Shown: positions 17,168 to 27,013 of the stretch, in pieces | Position numbering within the stretch: the first letter of the stretch is position 1 | Layout: each line of letters opens with the position of its first letter | Assembly: GCA_963842355.1 (NCBI GenBank) | Contig: CAWJGC010000004.1 | Location: 868,001-932,000 of the forward strand | Source: JASHPR01 sp963842355 | Lineage (GTDB): Bacteria > Actinomycetota > Actinomycetes > Streptosporangiales > Streptosporangiaceae | Direction: 5' to 3' | DNA: 64,000 nt | Notes under the pieces: model-generated | The model's database searches: none | Seen by the model: the letters and a program-made list of their open reading frames with translations, nothing else | What the model was told of the DNA's origin: nothing | Program-made: the position numbers and the translations under genes

Positions 17168-18779
17168 ATGCTGTGCCCAGGATGCGAGCGGGATAACCCG
17201 CCGGGGTCGGCATTCTGCGGTTTCTGCGGCCGCCCAGTTCCGCAGTCGTTAGCTTCCGTAACGCCGACCAGGCCGCGGATTGGCTCGGTGCCAGCGCAGC
17301 AGCCATGGACACCACCAGAGGCAGCCGCGAACCAAGCCGCCGCGCCAGACGGCGGACGGCGCGCGCATCGCTCCGACAACGCGGCGACCCGTTACCTGTG
17401 CGCCGCCGTGGCGCTCAGCCCGACGGTGCGGCAGAGGGCACTGGAGGATGTCCTGGAGGAGGAGCACCGCGCTGTGGTCACGACTCCGGGAGCGGACCTG
17501 GTCACCGTGCTGAAGTACGCGCTGGCGGCGCATCGTCGGCAGGTAATACGCGACGTCGTCCTCCTGGTGCTCTTTTGCGCGTTGATCGTAACGGGGTTTG
17601 TCCACGGCTCGGCCATCGTGTTGCTGTCGCTGCTCGCGGCCGCCTGGCTAACCACCTGTATTGAGCGGTACGCCAACTCCCACGGGGCCGCGCGCGGCCT
17701 GCGGCCGGAGACGTTCAGCCCGGACAAGGCACCCTCCCCGGCGCGTAACTCCTACGCAGGCCTGGCAACTCAAGCGGATAGCAGCAGCCGGTGCGGTCGG
17801 CAATGTCACCATCTACAGCAAGTTCCCGCCCTTTGTCGGTTATGGCGGTGTCAGCACGAGCTGGTCATTCGCCGTTGACGTCACGCGCCCACGGCGCGGG
17901 ACCCGCCCGGAGCCGTTCTCCGTGCACGAGGTTTATGACTGCGTCAAGGCCGGGCTCGGCGAGCTTGACCTGCCGGGCATGGAGGTCACGGACCGGGCTT
18001 TCGTCAATGGCCGCGATATCAGGGAAGACCGGCGCTTCCTTCCGGATCCGCACGCGGCGCCGGTGACCTCCATCGGCACGGACCTGATGCGAAAGCTGAT
18101 GGCAATGCCCGAGGAGCGGGCACGGCCGTATCTGACGATCGGCATGACCGGCTGGCAGGGTGATCTGGCCGTCACGATGTTCGTCCGCTTCCTGCTCTCG
18201 CGCAGCGACCTCTTCGTCGAGTCCGCGCACACCGTGGTGCCGCCGCTGCGGGCCGACTTCAAGGCCATTGACGAGCTGGACCCGGAGATGCAGCCAGGCG
18301 AGTTCTTCACGCTCGTCGGCGGCGGCCTGATCAGCACGATCCCCCGGCTGCTCGGCAGCGTGCCCGGCATCGTCCACGAGCTCGGCGCGGACGGACGGCG
18401 GGAGCGCAAGCGGCGCCGTGTCGAGGAAACGGGTGACTACGGCGCCCTGCTCAGCGTCCGCGAAGAGGCGGCGGACAGCAAGTGGCAGCGGTACTTCCAG
18501 GTCCTTGATGACGCCCGTTACGTGAAGGTGATCCAGCAGCGGATCTTCCGATCGCTGGTCGAGTTGCTGGAAGAGCACGGCATCGACACCTCGGGCCTGG
18601 TGTCGCGGAGCGAGACACTCGTGAACAACGGCGTGATGGTCACGGCCGGGGGGACAGTCAACGCGCATGCGGTCGCCGCCGGAGCCAACGCGCAGGCCGC
18701 CGCCGGCGGCCTCGGCGCCCAGGTCACTCGCCTGGCTTCGCGCGTGCGCGGCAGCGAAGCCGGAGAAGGGCAGGGCTAA
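17168..18779 (+). CDS. Zinc-ribbon membrane protein of conserved unknown family (one frameshift)
   Basis: ATG 17168 follows AGGGGGG. Residues 1-22 form a zinc ribbon (MLCPGCERDNPPGSAFCGFCG). A basic linker, two adjacent membrane helices (VVLLVLFCALIVTGFVHG; AIVLLSLLAAAWLTTCI) and a cytoplasmic or extracellular domain follow. The frame changes near 17760-17790 and resumes as GNVTIYSKFPPFVGYGG, VTDRAFVNGRDIREDRRFLP and PYLTIGMTGWQGDLAVTMFV. It ends in VNNGVMVTAGGTVNAHAVAA. Streptomyces genomes carry full-length homologues with the same order, none with a known function. The stop overlaps the next start (TAATG). Confidence 0.65.
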
Positions 18780-19153
18780 TGACCCGCAAAGGCGATAACG
18801 ACGGAATCTGGATCGAGGGATCGGCGACGGTCATCGCAGGCGCCCTGGCCGCCGGGACCGGCGCGACGGCCGTGGGCAGCACGCAGTATTCCGGGGCCCC
18901 CGCCGATCTGGACGAACTGCGCGCGGCGCTCGCCGCGCTGGTCGCGCAGCTACGGTCCGCCCCGGCCGGAGTCGACGACCCCGAGTCGCTCGCCGAGATC
19001 GCGGTCTCGGCGCAGCGAGAGGCGCGAAGAAGCAAGCCGGACAAGCGGATCCTGAGTGGGCTGCTGCAGGCCCTGATGGCCGGGGTAACCAGTTCGGCGG
19101 CGGTCGCCAACGCGGTAGTGGCGATTCAGCACGCGGTCAGCGTTCTGCTGTAG
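18779..19153 (+). CDS. Small protein coupled to the zinc-ribbon membrane protein
   Basis: The 124-residue product starts MTRKGDNDGIWIEGSATVIA and has a Gly/Ala-rich GALAAGTGATAVGST segment, then a helical region (DELRAALAALVAQLRS) and a hydrophobic C-terminus (SAAVANAVVAIQHAVSVLL). The N-terminal repeats resemble DUF5955 and effector-associated constant components that accompany actinobacterial signalling or conflict genes; this is a weak comparison. Overlap with the upstream gene makes joint function likely. Confidence 0.6.
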   Translation: MTRKGDNDGIWIEGSATVIAGALAAGTGATAVGSTQYSGAPADLDELRAALAALVAQLRSAPAGVDDPESLAEIAVSAQREARRSKPDKRILSGLLQALMAGVTSSAAVANAVVAIQHAVSVLL

Positions 19154-19157
19154 CCGG

Positions 19158-20072
19158 ATGAGAACTCCGCCAGGGGCAGGCATGCGATATTGCACTCAGT
19201 GCGGCACAGCCGCAGGGACGGAGATGGCGTTCTGCACTCGCTGCGGCGCTCGGCTCGGGCTGCCCGCGGCTCCGCCGGGCTCCGCCGCTCCGGCCCCGAC
19301 TGCGGTGCCTGCGGGCGCCGGGCCGCGGACACCTGCCCCCTTACCGCAGCCGTCAGCACCGGCCGACACCGGGCCCGCGCCCACCTCTGGCTGGCCACCG
19401 CCGCCCGCCGAAAGCGGGCACGCCAGGCCGCGGGCCGATTTCCGGACGCCCGGTCGCAGGCGGGGCGGTCGCGCCGGGGCGGTCATCGCGATTGCGGCCA
19501 TCGTGCTCGTGCTCGGAGGCGGCGCGGCGGCTGGCTGGATGCTGCTCAGGCACGAGACCGTCCACCGCACCGCCGGTCCGCATATCTCCGCCGGAACAGT
19601 CCGGCCCTCGTCCGCGACCTCCTCCCCGGTCGCGCCGTCGGGTACGGCGTCACCGGCCAGCGGGATGCAGGACGCCGGCCAGGGCACGGTCGCCGTCGCG
19701 CCGGCCGCCAGCCAGCAGACCAGCGCCCCGCAGGTCGCCGCGTTCCTCGCGACCTACTTCCAGGCCATCAACACCCGCGATTACAGCAGGTACTCGTCCC
19801 TGTTCGCGCCCAGGCTGCGGCCGACGCCCCAGCAGTTCCAGAACGGTTACGGGTCGACGCACGACTCCGGCGCGGTGCTCACAGAGATCTCCCCGACCGC
19901 GGTCGGCCTGGCCGCGGCAGTCAGCTTCACCAGCCACCAGCAGCCCGCCGAGAGCGCGACCGGTACTTCCTGCACTTCGTGGGACATCACCCTGTACCTG
20001 AGGCCGAACGGTGGCACCTACCGGATCGTGCACGCTCCGGCTAACTACCACGCGCGTTACCAGGCCTGCTGA
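19158..20072 (+). CDS. Zinc-ribbon, single-pass membrane protein with extracellular domain
   Basis: Residues MRYCTQCGTAAGTEMAF and CTRCGARLG form a double-CxxC zinc ribbon; starting at ATG 19182 would put it at the very N-terminus, which is the likelier start. A Pro-rich linker, a basic patch, one membrane helix (AGAVIAIAAIVLVLGGGAAAGWML) read in pieces and a Ser/Thr-rich stalk lead to an extracellular domain of about 120 residues (FLATYFQAINTRDYSRY) with an NTF2-like look and Cys near the end. It follows the previous gene by 4 bases, giving a three-gene unit with two zinc-ribbon membrane proteins. Confidence 0.7.
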   Translation: MRTPPGAGMRYCTQCGTAAGTEMAFCTRCGARLGLPAAPPGSAAPAPTAVPAGAGPRTPAPLPQPSAPADTGPAPTSGWPPPPAESGHARPRADFRTPGRRRGGRAGAVIAIAAIVLVLGGGAAAGWMLLRHETVHRTAGPHISAGTVRPSSATSSPVAPSGTASPASGMQDAGQGTVAVAPAASQQTSAPQVAAFLATYFQAINTRDYSRYSSLFAPRLRPTPQQFQNGYGSTHDSGAVLTEISPTAVGLAAAVSFTSHQQPAESATGTSCTSWDITLYLRPNGGTYRIVHAPANYHARYQAC

Positions 20073-20218
20073 GCCCTGACCATTCCCGAACCCGCGAGTA
20101 CGGCGATGACATCCCGGAGGTCGCGCAGTGGACCTGGCCGGGCTGAGCCGCACGTTGGCCTGACCATAAGCGGTCGTGGCGCTGCTCGCGATTGGCACGT
20201 CGGCTCGGGCATGTGCGA

Positions 20219-20719
20219 TCACATTGTGCGTCGCCTGATCGCCGCCTCGAGGTTGCCGAGCTCGCTGCTGCGATGGGCGCTGTACCCCTGCGTCCAGGTT
20301 TCGTCGTGGAGGGGATCGACCGTCATGGCCACGTTCGTGCGGTCACCGGCGGGCTCGATGTCGACGGTCGTCAGGTGCTCATACGGCTCCTGGTCGGGCA
20401 CGAAGTCGATCAGTGACAGGTAGGCGAGGCGGGCCGGCGGTGCGACCTCGGTGAACGTCTTACGCAACTTGATCGATAGCGGACTGCCGACGTTCCGCAT
20501 GAACGCGACCTGTTCCGGCGCGGTCGCGGTCATGGTGTACCGCAGCTGACCGCCGGGCCTGAGCTCGAGCTCGCTCACCCGGGTTTCGAAGCCGTCGGGG
20601 GCCCACCACTCTTCGAGGCCGGCGGCGGTGGTCATCAGCTCCCAGATGAGCTCCGCCGGAGCGTCGTACGTGCGCTCGAGCCGCACAGCGTTCGGGCTGT
20701 GCCTGGGTTCGGTGGTCAT
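20219..20719 (-). CDS. SRPBCC/AHSA1-family protein
   Basis: The 166 residues start MTTEPRHSPNAVRLERTYDA and show the START/Bet v1-like elements PAELIWELMTTAAGLEEWWA, PGGQLRYTM and AYLSLIDFVPDQEPYEHLTT, typical of AHSA1-type (activator of Hsp90 homologue-like) proteins that bind hydrophobic ligands. Such genes often pair with an ArsR regulator, which is absent here. AGGAGGATCG precedes the ATG. Confidence 0.8.
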   Translation of the reverse strand: MTTEPRHSPNAVRLERTYDAPAELIWELMTTAAGLEEWWAPDGFETRVSELELRPGGQLRYTMTATAPEQVAFMRNVGSPLSIKLRKTFTEVAPPARLAYLSLIDFVPDQEPYEHLTTVDIEPAGDRTNVAMTVDPLHDETWTQGYSAHRSSELGNLEAAIRRRTM

Positions 20720-20801
20720 CGATCCTCCTTGCTTGGTTGGGTTGGGTCGGCGTAAAGCGTCGGCCCGTGGATGGGCAGGCCGGCGCTTCCCCGGGCTGTG
20801 T

Positions 20802-21590
20802 TCAGTCCCAGCGGCTGATTTCGCCGGCGGGGTAGGCCGCGAACGCGTCGCTTAGCAGCAGCCCGCATCCGGCTAGCAGCGTGCCGACGGTTTGCGGGCT
20901 CGACCATCCGAGGTCGTTGGCCCGCACCAGGGCCCAGACCAGTGCGAGGACCCCGCCGGTGACCAGCGCGACCCCGGGCAGGTCAAGCCGTTGCGCCGCA
21001 CCGTGGCTCTCCGGAAGCAGCCGGATCCCGAGTGTCGCGGCGACCAGCCCGATCGGCACGTTGAGCCAGAAGATCCAGTGCCAGTCCAGGCTCTCGGTGA
21101 TCGCGCCGCCGACGAGCGGACCGGCCGCGACGGCCAGCCCGGCCAGACCGCCGTAGATGCCGACGATCAGCCCGCGCCGCTGCGGCGGGAATGCGGTGGT
21201 CAGGATCGTCAGGCTCAGCGGCAGGACGACGGCCGCCCCGAGTCCTTGCACCGTGCGTGCCACGATCAGCTCGGCCGCATCGGGGGCCAGGGCGCACGCG
21301 GCCGAGGACACGGCGAACAGCGCCAGGCCGAGGGTGAAGACCCGCCGTCGCCCGAACCGGTCACCGAGCGCGGCGGCCGTGATGATCCCGGCCGCGAAGG
21401 CGATGCCGTAGGAGTTGACTGTCCACTGCAGGGCCGCGAGGTCGGCGTGCAGGTCCTGCTGCATCCGGGGCAGGGCGGTGACCACGACCAGCGAGTCGAG
21501 CACCACCATGAAGTACGCGATCGAGGTCAGGCCCAGCACCCAGCGCGGCCGGACCCCGGTCACGGTGGACGGGGATCGGGTATTGGTCAT
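20802..21590 (-). pseudogene. DHA2-type MFS exporter, truncated after about eight helices
   Basis: From ATG 21590 (MTNTRSPSTV) the protein shows VVLDSLVVVTALPRMQQDL, GDRFGRRRVFTLGLALFAVS, RTVQGLGAAVVLPLSLTIL and DWHWIFWLNVPIGLVAA, hallmarks of the 14-helix drug:H+ antiporter family. It ends at about 262 residues with an aberrant FAAYPAGEISRWD where about 480 are expected. It is divergent from the DGPF-ECF42 operon, whose sigma factor may once have controlled it. Confidence 0.75.
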
Positions 21591-21765
21591 CGGCTTCTCC
21601 AGCGCCCCTGCCGCCCCCTCTCGGGCGGATCTGCAGCAGTGACGAACGGCCAAGCGCCGGACGGACACCATCGCCGGGAAAAATCGGCTGGCGGTTGCTG
21701 TCCGCCCAACGGCGACGCTGTTCGTCTGATACTTGACGCGGCATCGACCCGTGACAGGAGGACTC

Positions 21766-22110
21766 ATGCAGTACGCGTTGTTGGTCTACGCCACGGCGGA
21801 GGACACGGACCGGGCAACGCGCCCGATTCCGGGTACCCTTGCCGCCCTGCTCGACCGGCCGGACGTCACCGGCTGGGCACGGCTCCACGCTGACGAGTCG
21901 GCGACGACGCTGCGCAACGACGAAGGACGGATGCTGCTGACCGACGGACCGTTCATCGACAGCAAGGAGTACCTCGCCGGCCTGATCCTGATCGAGGCCG
22001 ACAACCTCGACGGGGCACTCGCCATCGCCCAGGACCTGCTCCAGGAGACCAGACCCGGCACCGCGATCGAGGTGCGGCCCATCCTCGACGGACGCTTCCG
22101 TGGCGCTTGA
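21766..22110 (+). CDS. DGPF (YCII-related) protein
   Basis: After GACAGGAGG the ATG at 21766 begins MQYALLVYATAEDTDRA; the eponymous motif appears as LLTDGPFIDSKEYLAGLILI. DGPF proteins accompany ECF42 sigma factors in conserved pairs and are their likely targets. It overlaps the sigma-factor gene by 11 bases. Confidence 0.88.
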   Translation: MQYALLVYATAEDTDRATRPIPGTLAALLDRPDVTGWARLHADESATTLRNDEGRMLLTDGPFIDSKEYLAGLILIEADNLDGALAIAQDLLQETRPGTAIEVRPILDGRFRGA

Positions 22111-23320
22111 CGAAGTCTTCCGCGACCAGTGGGGCCGCGTGCTGGCCACGCTGGTCGGCATCCTCGGCGACATCGAACTCGCCGAAGACGCGGCCGCCGA
22201 GGCGTTCGCCATCGCCGCCGAGCGCTGGCCACGCGACGGGGAACCGGCCAGCCCCACCGGCTGGCTGATCACGACCGCGCGTAACCGCGCCATCGACCAG
22301 CTGCGCCGCGAGCAGGTCCTGGCCGACAAGACCAAGCTGCTCGCCCGCGACCTCGAGACCGGGCCACAGCCACCGGGGGCCCTCATGGACGACGCCGCCA
22401 CCATCCCGGACGAGCGGCTGGAGCTGATCTTCACCTGCTGTCACCCGGCGCTCGCCTTCGAGGCGCAGGTGGCGCTGACCCTGCGCACCCTCGGCGGCCT
22501 GTCCACCGACGAGATCGCGCTGGCGTTCCTCGTCCCGTTCGAGACCATGAGCAAGCGACTGACCAGGGCCAAGCACAAGATCCGCGACGCGGGCATCCCG
22601 TTCGCCGTGCCGCCCGATCACCAGCTACCCGACCGGCTGGCGGCCGTCCTCGCCGTGGTTTACCTGATCTTCAACCAGGGCTGGGGCGGCGGCCACGTCG
22701 ACCTCACCGCGGAAGCGATCCACCTCGGCCGGGCACTGGCCGACCTGATGCCGGACGAGCCTGAAGTAGTCGCACTGCTGGCGCTGATGCTGCTGCACGA
22801 CGCGCGCAAAGCGGCCCGCCTGCGCGACGGGCAGGTCGTCCCCCTCGACGACCAGGACCGTACCCTGTGGGACACGCGGCAGATCGACGAGGGCCGAGCG
22901 CTGCTGCAGCGAGCCATGACACGCCGGCGCACCGGGCCCTACCTGCTCCAGGGGGCCATTGCGGACCTGCACCTGCATGAGCCCCGCGACTGGCGACAGA
23001 TCGCCGCCCTGTACGAAACGCTCGCCCAGCAGACCGGCTCCCCGATCGTCGAGATGAACCGGGCCATCGCCGTGGCCGAGATCGACGGGCCCGAGGCCGG
23101 CCTGGCCATCCTGGACCGCCTCGACCTCGACCGTTACCGATACTTCCACTCCACGCGTGCCGACCTCCTGCGTCGCGCAGGCCGGCACAGTGAGGCCCGC
23201 CACGCGTACCGCCGCGCGCTCGACCTCGCGCAGACCGAGCCCGAACAGCGCTTCCTTCAAGACCGGCTGGCCGAGACAGCATCCTCCGTTCCGAGCCAGT
23301 CCGGCTGCGCCATCACATGA
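22100..23320 (+). CDS. ECF42-group sigma factor with C-terminal TPR-like extension
   Basis: The 406-residue protein has the sigma2 region (LAEDAAAEAFAIAAERWP, GWLITTARNRAIDQLRRE), the conserved link IFTCCHPALAFEAQVALTLR, sigma4 (LSTDEIALAFLVPFETMSKR) and a C-terminal domain of about 200 residues with VYLIFNQGWGGG and TPR-like helices (YETLAQQTGSPIVEMNRAIA). This is the ECF42 layout, known to lack an anti-sigma factor and to need the C-terminal extension. It is coupled to the DGPF gene and lies divergent from an MFS exporter. Confidence 0.9.
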   Translation: MALDEVFRDQWGRVLATLVGILGDIELAEDAAAEAFAIAAERWPRDGEPASPTGWLITTARNRAIDQLRREQVLADKTKLLARDLETGPQPPGALMDDAATIPDERLELIFTCCHPALAFEAQVALTLRTLGGLSTDEIALAFLVPFETMSKRLTRAKHKIRDAGIPFAVPPDHQLPDRLAAVLAVVYLIFNQGWGGGHVDLTAEAIHLGRALADLMPDEPEVVALLALMLLHDARKAARLRDGQVVPLDDQDRTLWDTRQIDEGRALLQRAMTRRRTGPYLLQGAIADLHLHEPRDWRQIAALYETLAQQTGSPIVEMNRAIAVAEIDGPEAGLAILDRLDLDRYRYFHSTRADLLRRAGRHSEARHAYRRALDLAQTEPEQRFLQDRLAETASSVPSQSGCAIT

Positions 23321-23363
23321 TCGACGAGGGCGCGGGGCGCCTGGCCGGTAGTGGCGGTGGAAG

Positions 23364-23524
23364 TCACGACGCGGTCTCGTTCTGGCTCAGGTGCTTGATG
23401 GATGCTGATGCCTCCCGTGCTGCCCGGTGGGCGATCATGGCCTGGCGGGTAGCGAGCCCGACGGTGGCCACGGCTGCCGGGATGTGGAAGGCGAGCCAGC
23501 CGCCGCCGATCGGCGTTGCGTTCC
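23364..23524 (-). other. Fragment between the ECF42 gene and the repeat
   Basis: A minus-strand frame reads WLAFHIPAAVATVGLATRQA to a stop at 23364, with one hydrophobic segment, and is cut at the edge of the duplicated segment. It may be the 3' end of a lost membrane-protein gene. The family is not recognised. Confidence 0.25.
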
Positions 23525-23595
23525 ATCGCGGACCCGGTGAGCGTGGACCAGATCGCCCGGATGGCCCGCGTGGCCCGCCCGCCGTGCTCCGCACG

Positions 23596-24033
23596 TCAGC
23601 TTGAGGCCTCCTGTGGCAGCTTGACGGGCACGACCTGCAGGCCGTCGATGCCCTGGAAGTCTGCGGCGTTGCAGGTATAGACGGGCAGGTGATGAGCTAT
23701 TGCAGTCGCCGCGATCAGCGCATCATAGGCGCGCGCAGTGGTCTTCCTGCCGGATCGCCGCAGTGAGGCGGCTACCTGGCCGAAGGCGCGTGCTGACGCC
23801 CGGTCGAAGGGCAGCGGGTCGAAGTCCGCCTCCGCCTCCTGCAGGTGTGCCTGCCTGGCGGCACGTTCCCGCTCATCCCGTGCCACCAGCGGACCGACCG
23901 AAAGCTCGGCGAGCGTCACCGTGGTGATGAGCGGTTCTGCCGGCAGCGCTGAAGGGTCGGTGATGTCGCGCATGGCAATGACTGTGGAGGTGTCCAGGAT
24001 CCCCTGAGCGAGACGCTCACCGGAATTCGTCAC
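23596..24033 (-). CDS. vapC: VapC-type PIN-domain toxin (copy B)
   Basis: This 145-residue PIN ribonuclease is identical to copy A except for an Arg in VARDERERAARQ. The GTG start at 24033 overlaps the antitoxin stop by GTGA. Near-identity implies recent duplication or gene conversion. Either antitoxin should neutralise either toxin. Confidence 0.88.
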   Translation of the reverse strand: MTNSGERLAQGILDTSTVIAMRDITDPSALPAEPLITTVTLAELSVGPLVARDERERAARQAHLQEAEADFDPLPFDRASARAFGQVAASLRRSGRKTTARAYDALIAATAIAHHLPVYTCNAADFQGIDGLQVVPVKLPQEASS

Positions 24034-24266
24034 AGCGCTGGGTCCATGACCTCGTCGATCTCGGCCTGCATGGCGCGATAGTCCACCGGCGGCAGCCGAT
24101 GCCACCGGGCGAGCAGCGTCTCAGCAGTCAGCGGCCGTCGGCTGACCGGTCGGAGTTCAGCGACCGGTCGGCCGCCGCGGGTGATGGTTATCTGTTCGCC
24201 CCGGGCAACTCGATCGACCACCTCGCCGCCGTGGTTCCGCAGTTCGCGGATCGTGACTTCGGTCAT
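24030..24266 (-). CDS. vapB: Phd/YefM-type antitoxin (copy B)
   Basis: This 78-residue antitoxin differs from copy A at one position (GGRPVAEL here, GGRAVAEL there). It has the same promoter and palindromic operator, so both modules probably share a repressor complex. Confidence 0.88.
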   Translation of the reverse strand: MTEVTIRELRNHGGEVVDRVARGEQITITRGGRPVAELRPVSRRPLTAETLLARWHRLPPVDYRAMQAEIDEVMDPAL

Positions 24267-24273
24267 GACGGCA

Positions 24274-24293
24274 TTGTATCACGCGTGATACAC
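24274..24293 (-). promoter_or_regulatory. vapBC copy B promoter/operator
   Basis: The same 18-bp palindrome as copy A (24276-24293) overlaps the TACAAT -10 hexamer at 24274-24279, 7 bases before the ATG. Confidence 0.75.
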
Positions 24294-24415
24294 GCACGGG
24301 CTCGTCTCGATTCAGCCGCACTGGCGGGGCGGACCCGGCGACGGCCTCCCTCCGCTTCCGCGGTCCAGACTGCCGCCGGATCGCCGCGCCAGTGCGGAGC
24401 CGCTACGGTTTTCCT

Positions 24416-26882
24416 GTGTCCGGCAACCTCCCTGCCCGAAGTGATGAGATCACGCCTGCACGAAGTGATGAGATCGCGGCTCTGCTCGCGGCCAGGGGGC
24501 CGCTGTCCTTGGAGGTGCTGGCGCGGCTTGTGAACGTCGCGCCTGTCGTGCTTCGCAGGCATCTGGACGAGCATCCCTATCTGGTGCCGACTCCGGAGGG
24601 GGAGTGGGTGAGCGGGCTGCGGCTCGCCGACGGCGTGGCGTTCACGCATGAGCTGAGCGCGGCCGAGGTGGCATCCGGCATGCTGAGCGCGGATGACGAC
24701 CTGGCGCTGTGGGCGCAGTTCGCCGTCGGCGGGCTGCCGCTGGCAGGCGGCGGTGAGGTGACGGGCGACGACTGTCCTGGATCTGCCGCCCGGCATCGGC
24801 GACGATCTGCCCGCCGGGCCAGGGCATGATCGGGCAGCTGCTGACCGGGCCGGACGGCTGGCTGGCGGGCTTTCCGGCCGGAGACCTGCTGTCGGTACGG
24901 CTGCGCGACAGCGCCCTGGAGATATCGGCAGGAAAGCCACCGGAGCAGACTGCCGGCGCCGGTCGTCTGCGTGATGCCTGCGCGTTCGCGGCGGTCGAGG
25001 CGCTGAAGCGCTATGTCGAGGGAACGGCCGATCATCCGTTCGCGCCGCTGCACGAGATCCTCCTCGAGCTGCTGCTCACGGAGCCGAAGATCTTCGCGCC
25101 GCCGATGCCGCCACTGGCCCGGACGCTGCGTGCGGCTGGCCTGGAGACCTTCGGCGGGAGCGTCGGCGTCCGGGGCACGCCGTGGAATCTGGCCAGGATC
25201 CGCGGGCTCGGCCGGGCGGAGGTCGTGGCGGGCACGATGGCGCTCGGCCTGCTGCTGACCTGGATCGACGAAGATCCAGAGCACGGGCCGTCGCTGCTGC
25301 GCGACTATCTGATCCCTCGCCCGCGGTGGTCGGCTACGTCGCGGACGAGGTGGAACGCCGCGCGGCCGAGGGCGCCCGATTCGACGACCAGCTTGCCGTG
25401 CTTCAGCGGATCGCGAAGACCGGCCGCGGAGCGCGCGGCCGTGACGCTGCTCGCCGCGCGGGCCGCCGAGGGCACGCGGAGATTCTGACACTGCGGAGCG
25501 CCTGGTGCACGAGGCGCTGACACGCACAGCCGGATCTGCCCGCCGCCTTGCTGGACGCGGGAGAGTACGCCGCCTGCCGCGGCGACGCGCGGGCCGCTGA
25601 CGGCTACCTGCGCCATAGCGGATCACCCGCCCGCAAAGGCGCTGCGCGCGGCGCTCAAGCGCCAGCTAGGCTCCACCGAAGACGGCGGCGGGCCGCAATC
25701 AGCTGTGCCCCTGCGGATCGGGCCGCAAGTACAAGATGTGCTGCCTGGCCAAGGCCAGCCATCCGCTCACCGACCGGGCCGAGGCTGGTCTACGCACTGC
25801 TGGCCGCCTACGCGCAGCGCGCCGCCGCAGCGGAGACGCTCAGCCGGCTCGTCATCCGGAGCGGCGCAACCCGCATGCGCGCGCTGCTCTGCCTCGACCT
25901 GCTGCTCACCGACTGCGGGCTCACCGAGCGATTCCTGCGGACCCGCGGCGGCTGGCTCCGCGATGACGAGCGGGAGCTGGCCGAGTCCTGGCAGCACATC
26001 CCGATCGGGCTGTTCGAGGCCCGGGAGATCCAGCGAGGCGTCGGCCTCACGGTCCGCCCGCTGCCCGGCGGGGAGCCGGTCTTCCTCAAGGACCGGCTGT
26101 TCTCCACGTCCGCGCGCCGTCTGGATCTGTTCTGCGGCCGGATCCTGCACGACGGCACGCGGCCGCGCATGTTCGCGATCCCCGCGCGTGTCCCCCGTGA
26201 GCAGCGCCGCGAGCTGAGCACGCTGCTCGCCGGGCGGCCATCGGCGGAGCAGCTGGCGGAGTTCTTCGCCCCGCGGCCCGAGCCGCACCTGCTCAACGCC
26301 GACGGCCACGACTACTACGACGCCGAGGTGGTCTGGGAGGTGCCGGACGAGCCGCTGGCCTGGTCGCGGCTCGCCGATCGCCTGGTGGAGATCGACGACG
26401 ACATCCTGGAGTGGCACGCCGAGCGACGACGGCAAGGTCGTCAGCCGGGGCAGGGTCACCAGGGAGGACCGGCGCTGGACGTTGTGGGCCAACTCCCGGG
26501 AACGTCTCGCCGAGTTCGAGGAGATCGTGCGCGCGATCGCGCCAGCCGCCCGCGAGGTGCGCCGGAAGGCCGAGCGCATGGGCGGTGAACCCCACCCTCG
26601 GGCCCGGATCCTGGTGGTGGAGAGCTACCTCGTCTCCGCCGAGGAGCCAGAGCAGGACATGCGGCGTACGCATCGTGAGTCCTGGGTGGCGGACGACGGT
26701 CGACGACCTCGGGATGACGCCACGCGAGGCCGCCCTGGCCGGCGGCGACGCCCGCGCCGAAGGTGGAGATGATGCTGGACGACATGGACTGGCGCAACGA
26801 CCGCGAGGCCGAGGCAGGCCGGCCGATCCTGATGGACGTGGCGTGGATCCGTCGGGAACTGGGGATCGAGGCAGGCCGGTGA
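24416..26882 (+). pseudogene. SEC-C-motif protein, multiply frameshifted
   Basis: The start (VSGNLPARSDE) leads to a winged-helix-like segment (LEVLARLVNVAPVVLRRHLD). The middle reads CAFAAVEALKRYVEGTADHP. Near 25700 the zinc-binding SEC-C motif LCPCGSGRKYKMCCLAKA is visible, followed by LICxDLLL-type helices, GGEPVFLKDRLFSTSARRLD, DYYDAEVVWEVPDEPLAWSR and a C-terminus MLDDMDWRNDREAEAG. These lie in at least five frames. Intact homologues would be about 800 residues of unknown function. A 5' fragment of the same gene remains at 14096-14262. Confidence 0.75.
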
Positions 26883-27013
26883 GCGGTCACGCGGCCTGGT
26901 AGCTGCCCCGGCAGCCTCTGGCCGCGCCTGCTCGCGCTGGCCGGGTATCAGAAGAAGCTCGCCCGAATCCCCTGGCCCGGCATGATGGTGCCGAGGGCGG
27001 GAGATGAGTTCAG

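Larger units (their letters stand above)
23525..24847. repeat. Right copy of vapBC/SEC-C duplication
   Basis: It matches 13279-14262 at an offset of 10,246 for the first 817 bases; after that it contains about 345 bases missing from the left copy before identity resumes. The direct repeats bracket roughly 10 kb. Confidence 0.9.

Noticed and set aside
20892..21893. A 333-residue plus-strand frame
   Set aside because: Antisense to the MFS exporter, which has all family motifs; the plus frame is Arg/Gly/Asp-rich and featureless.
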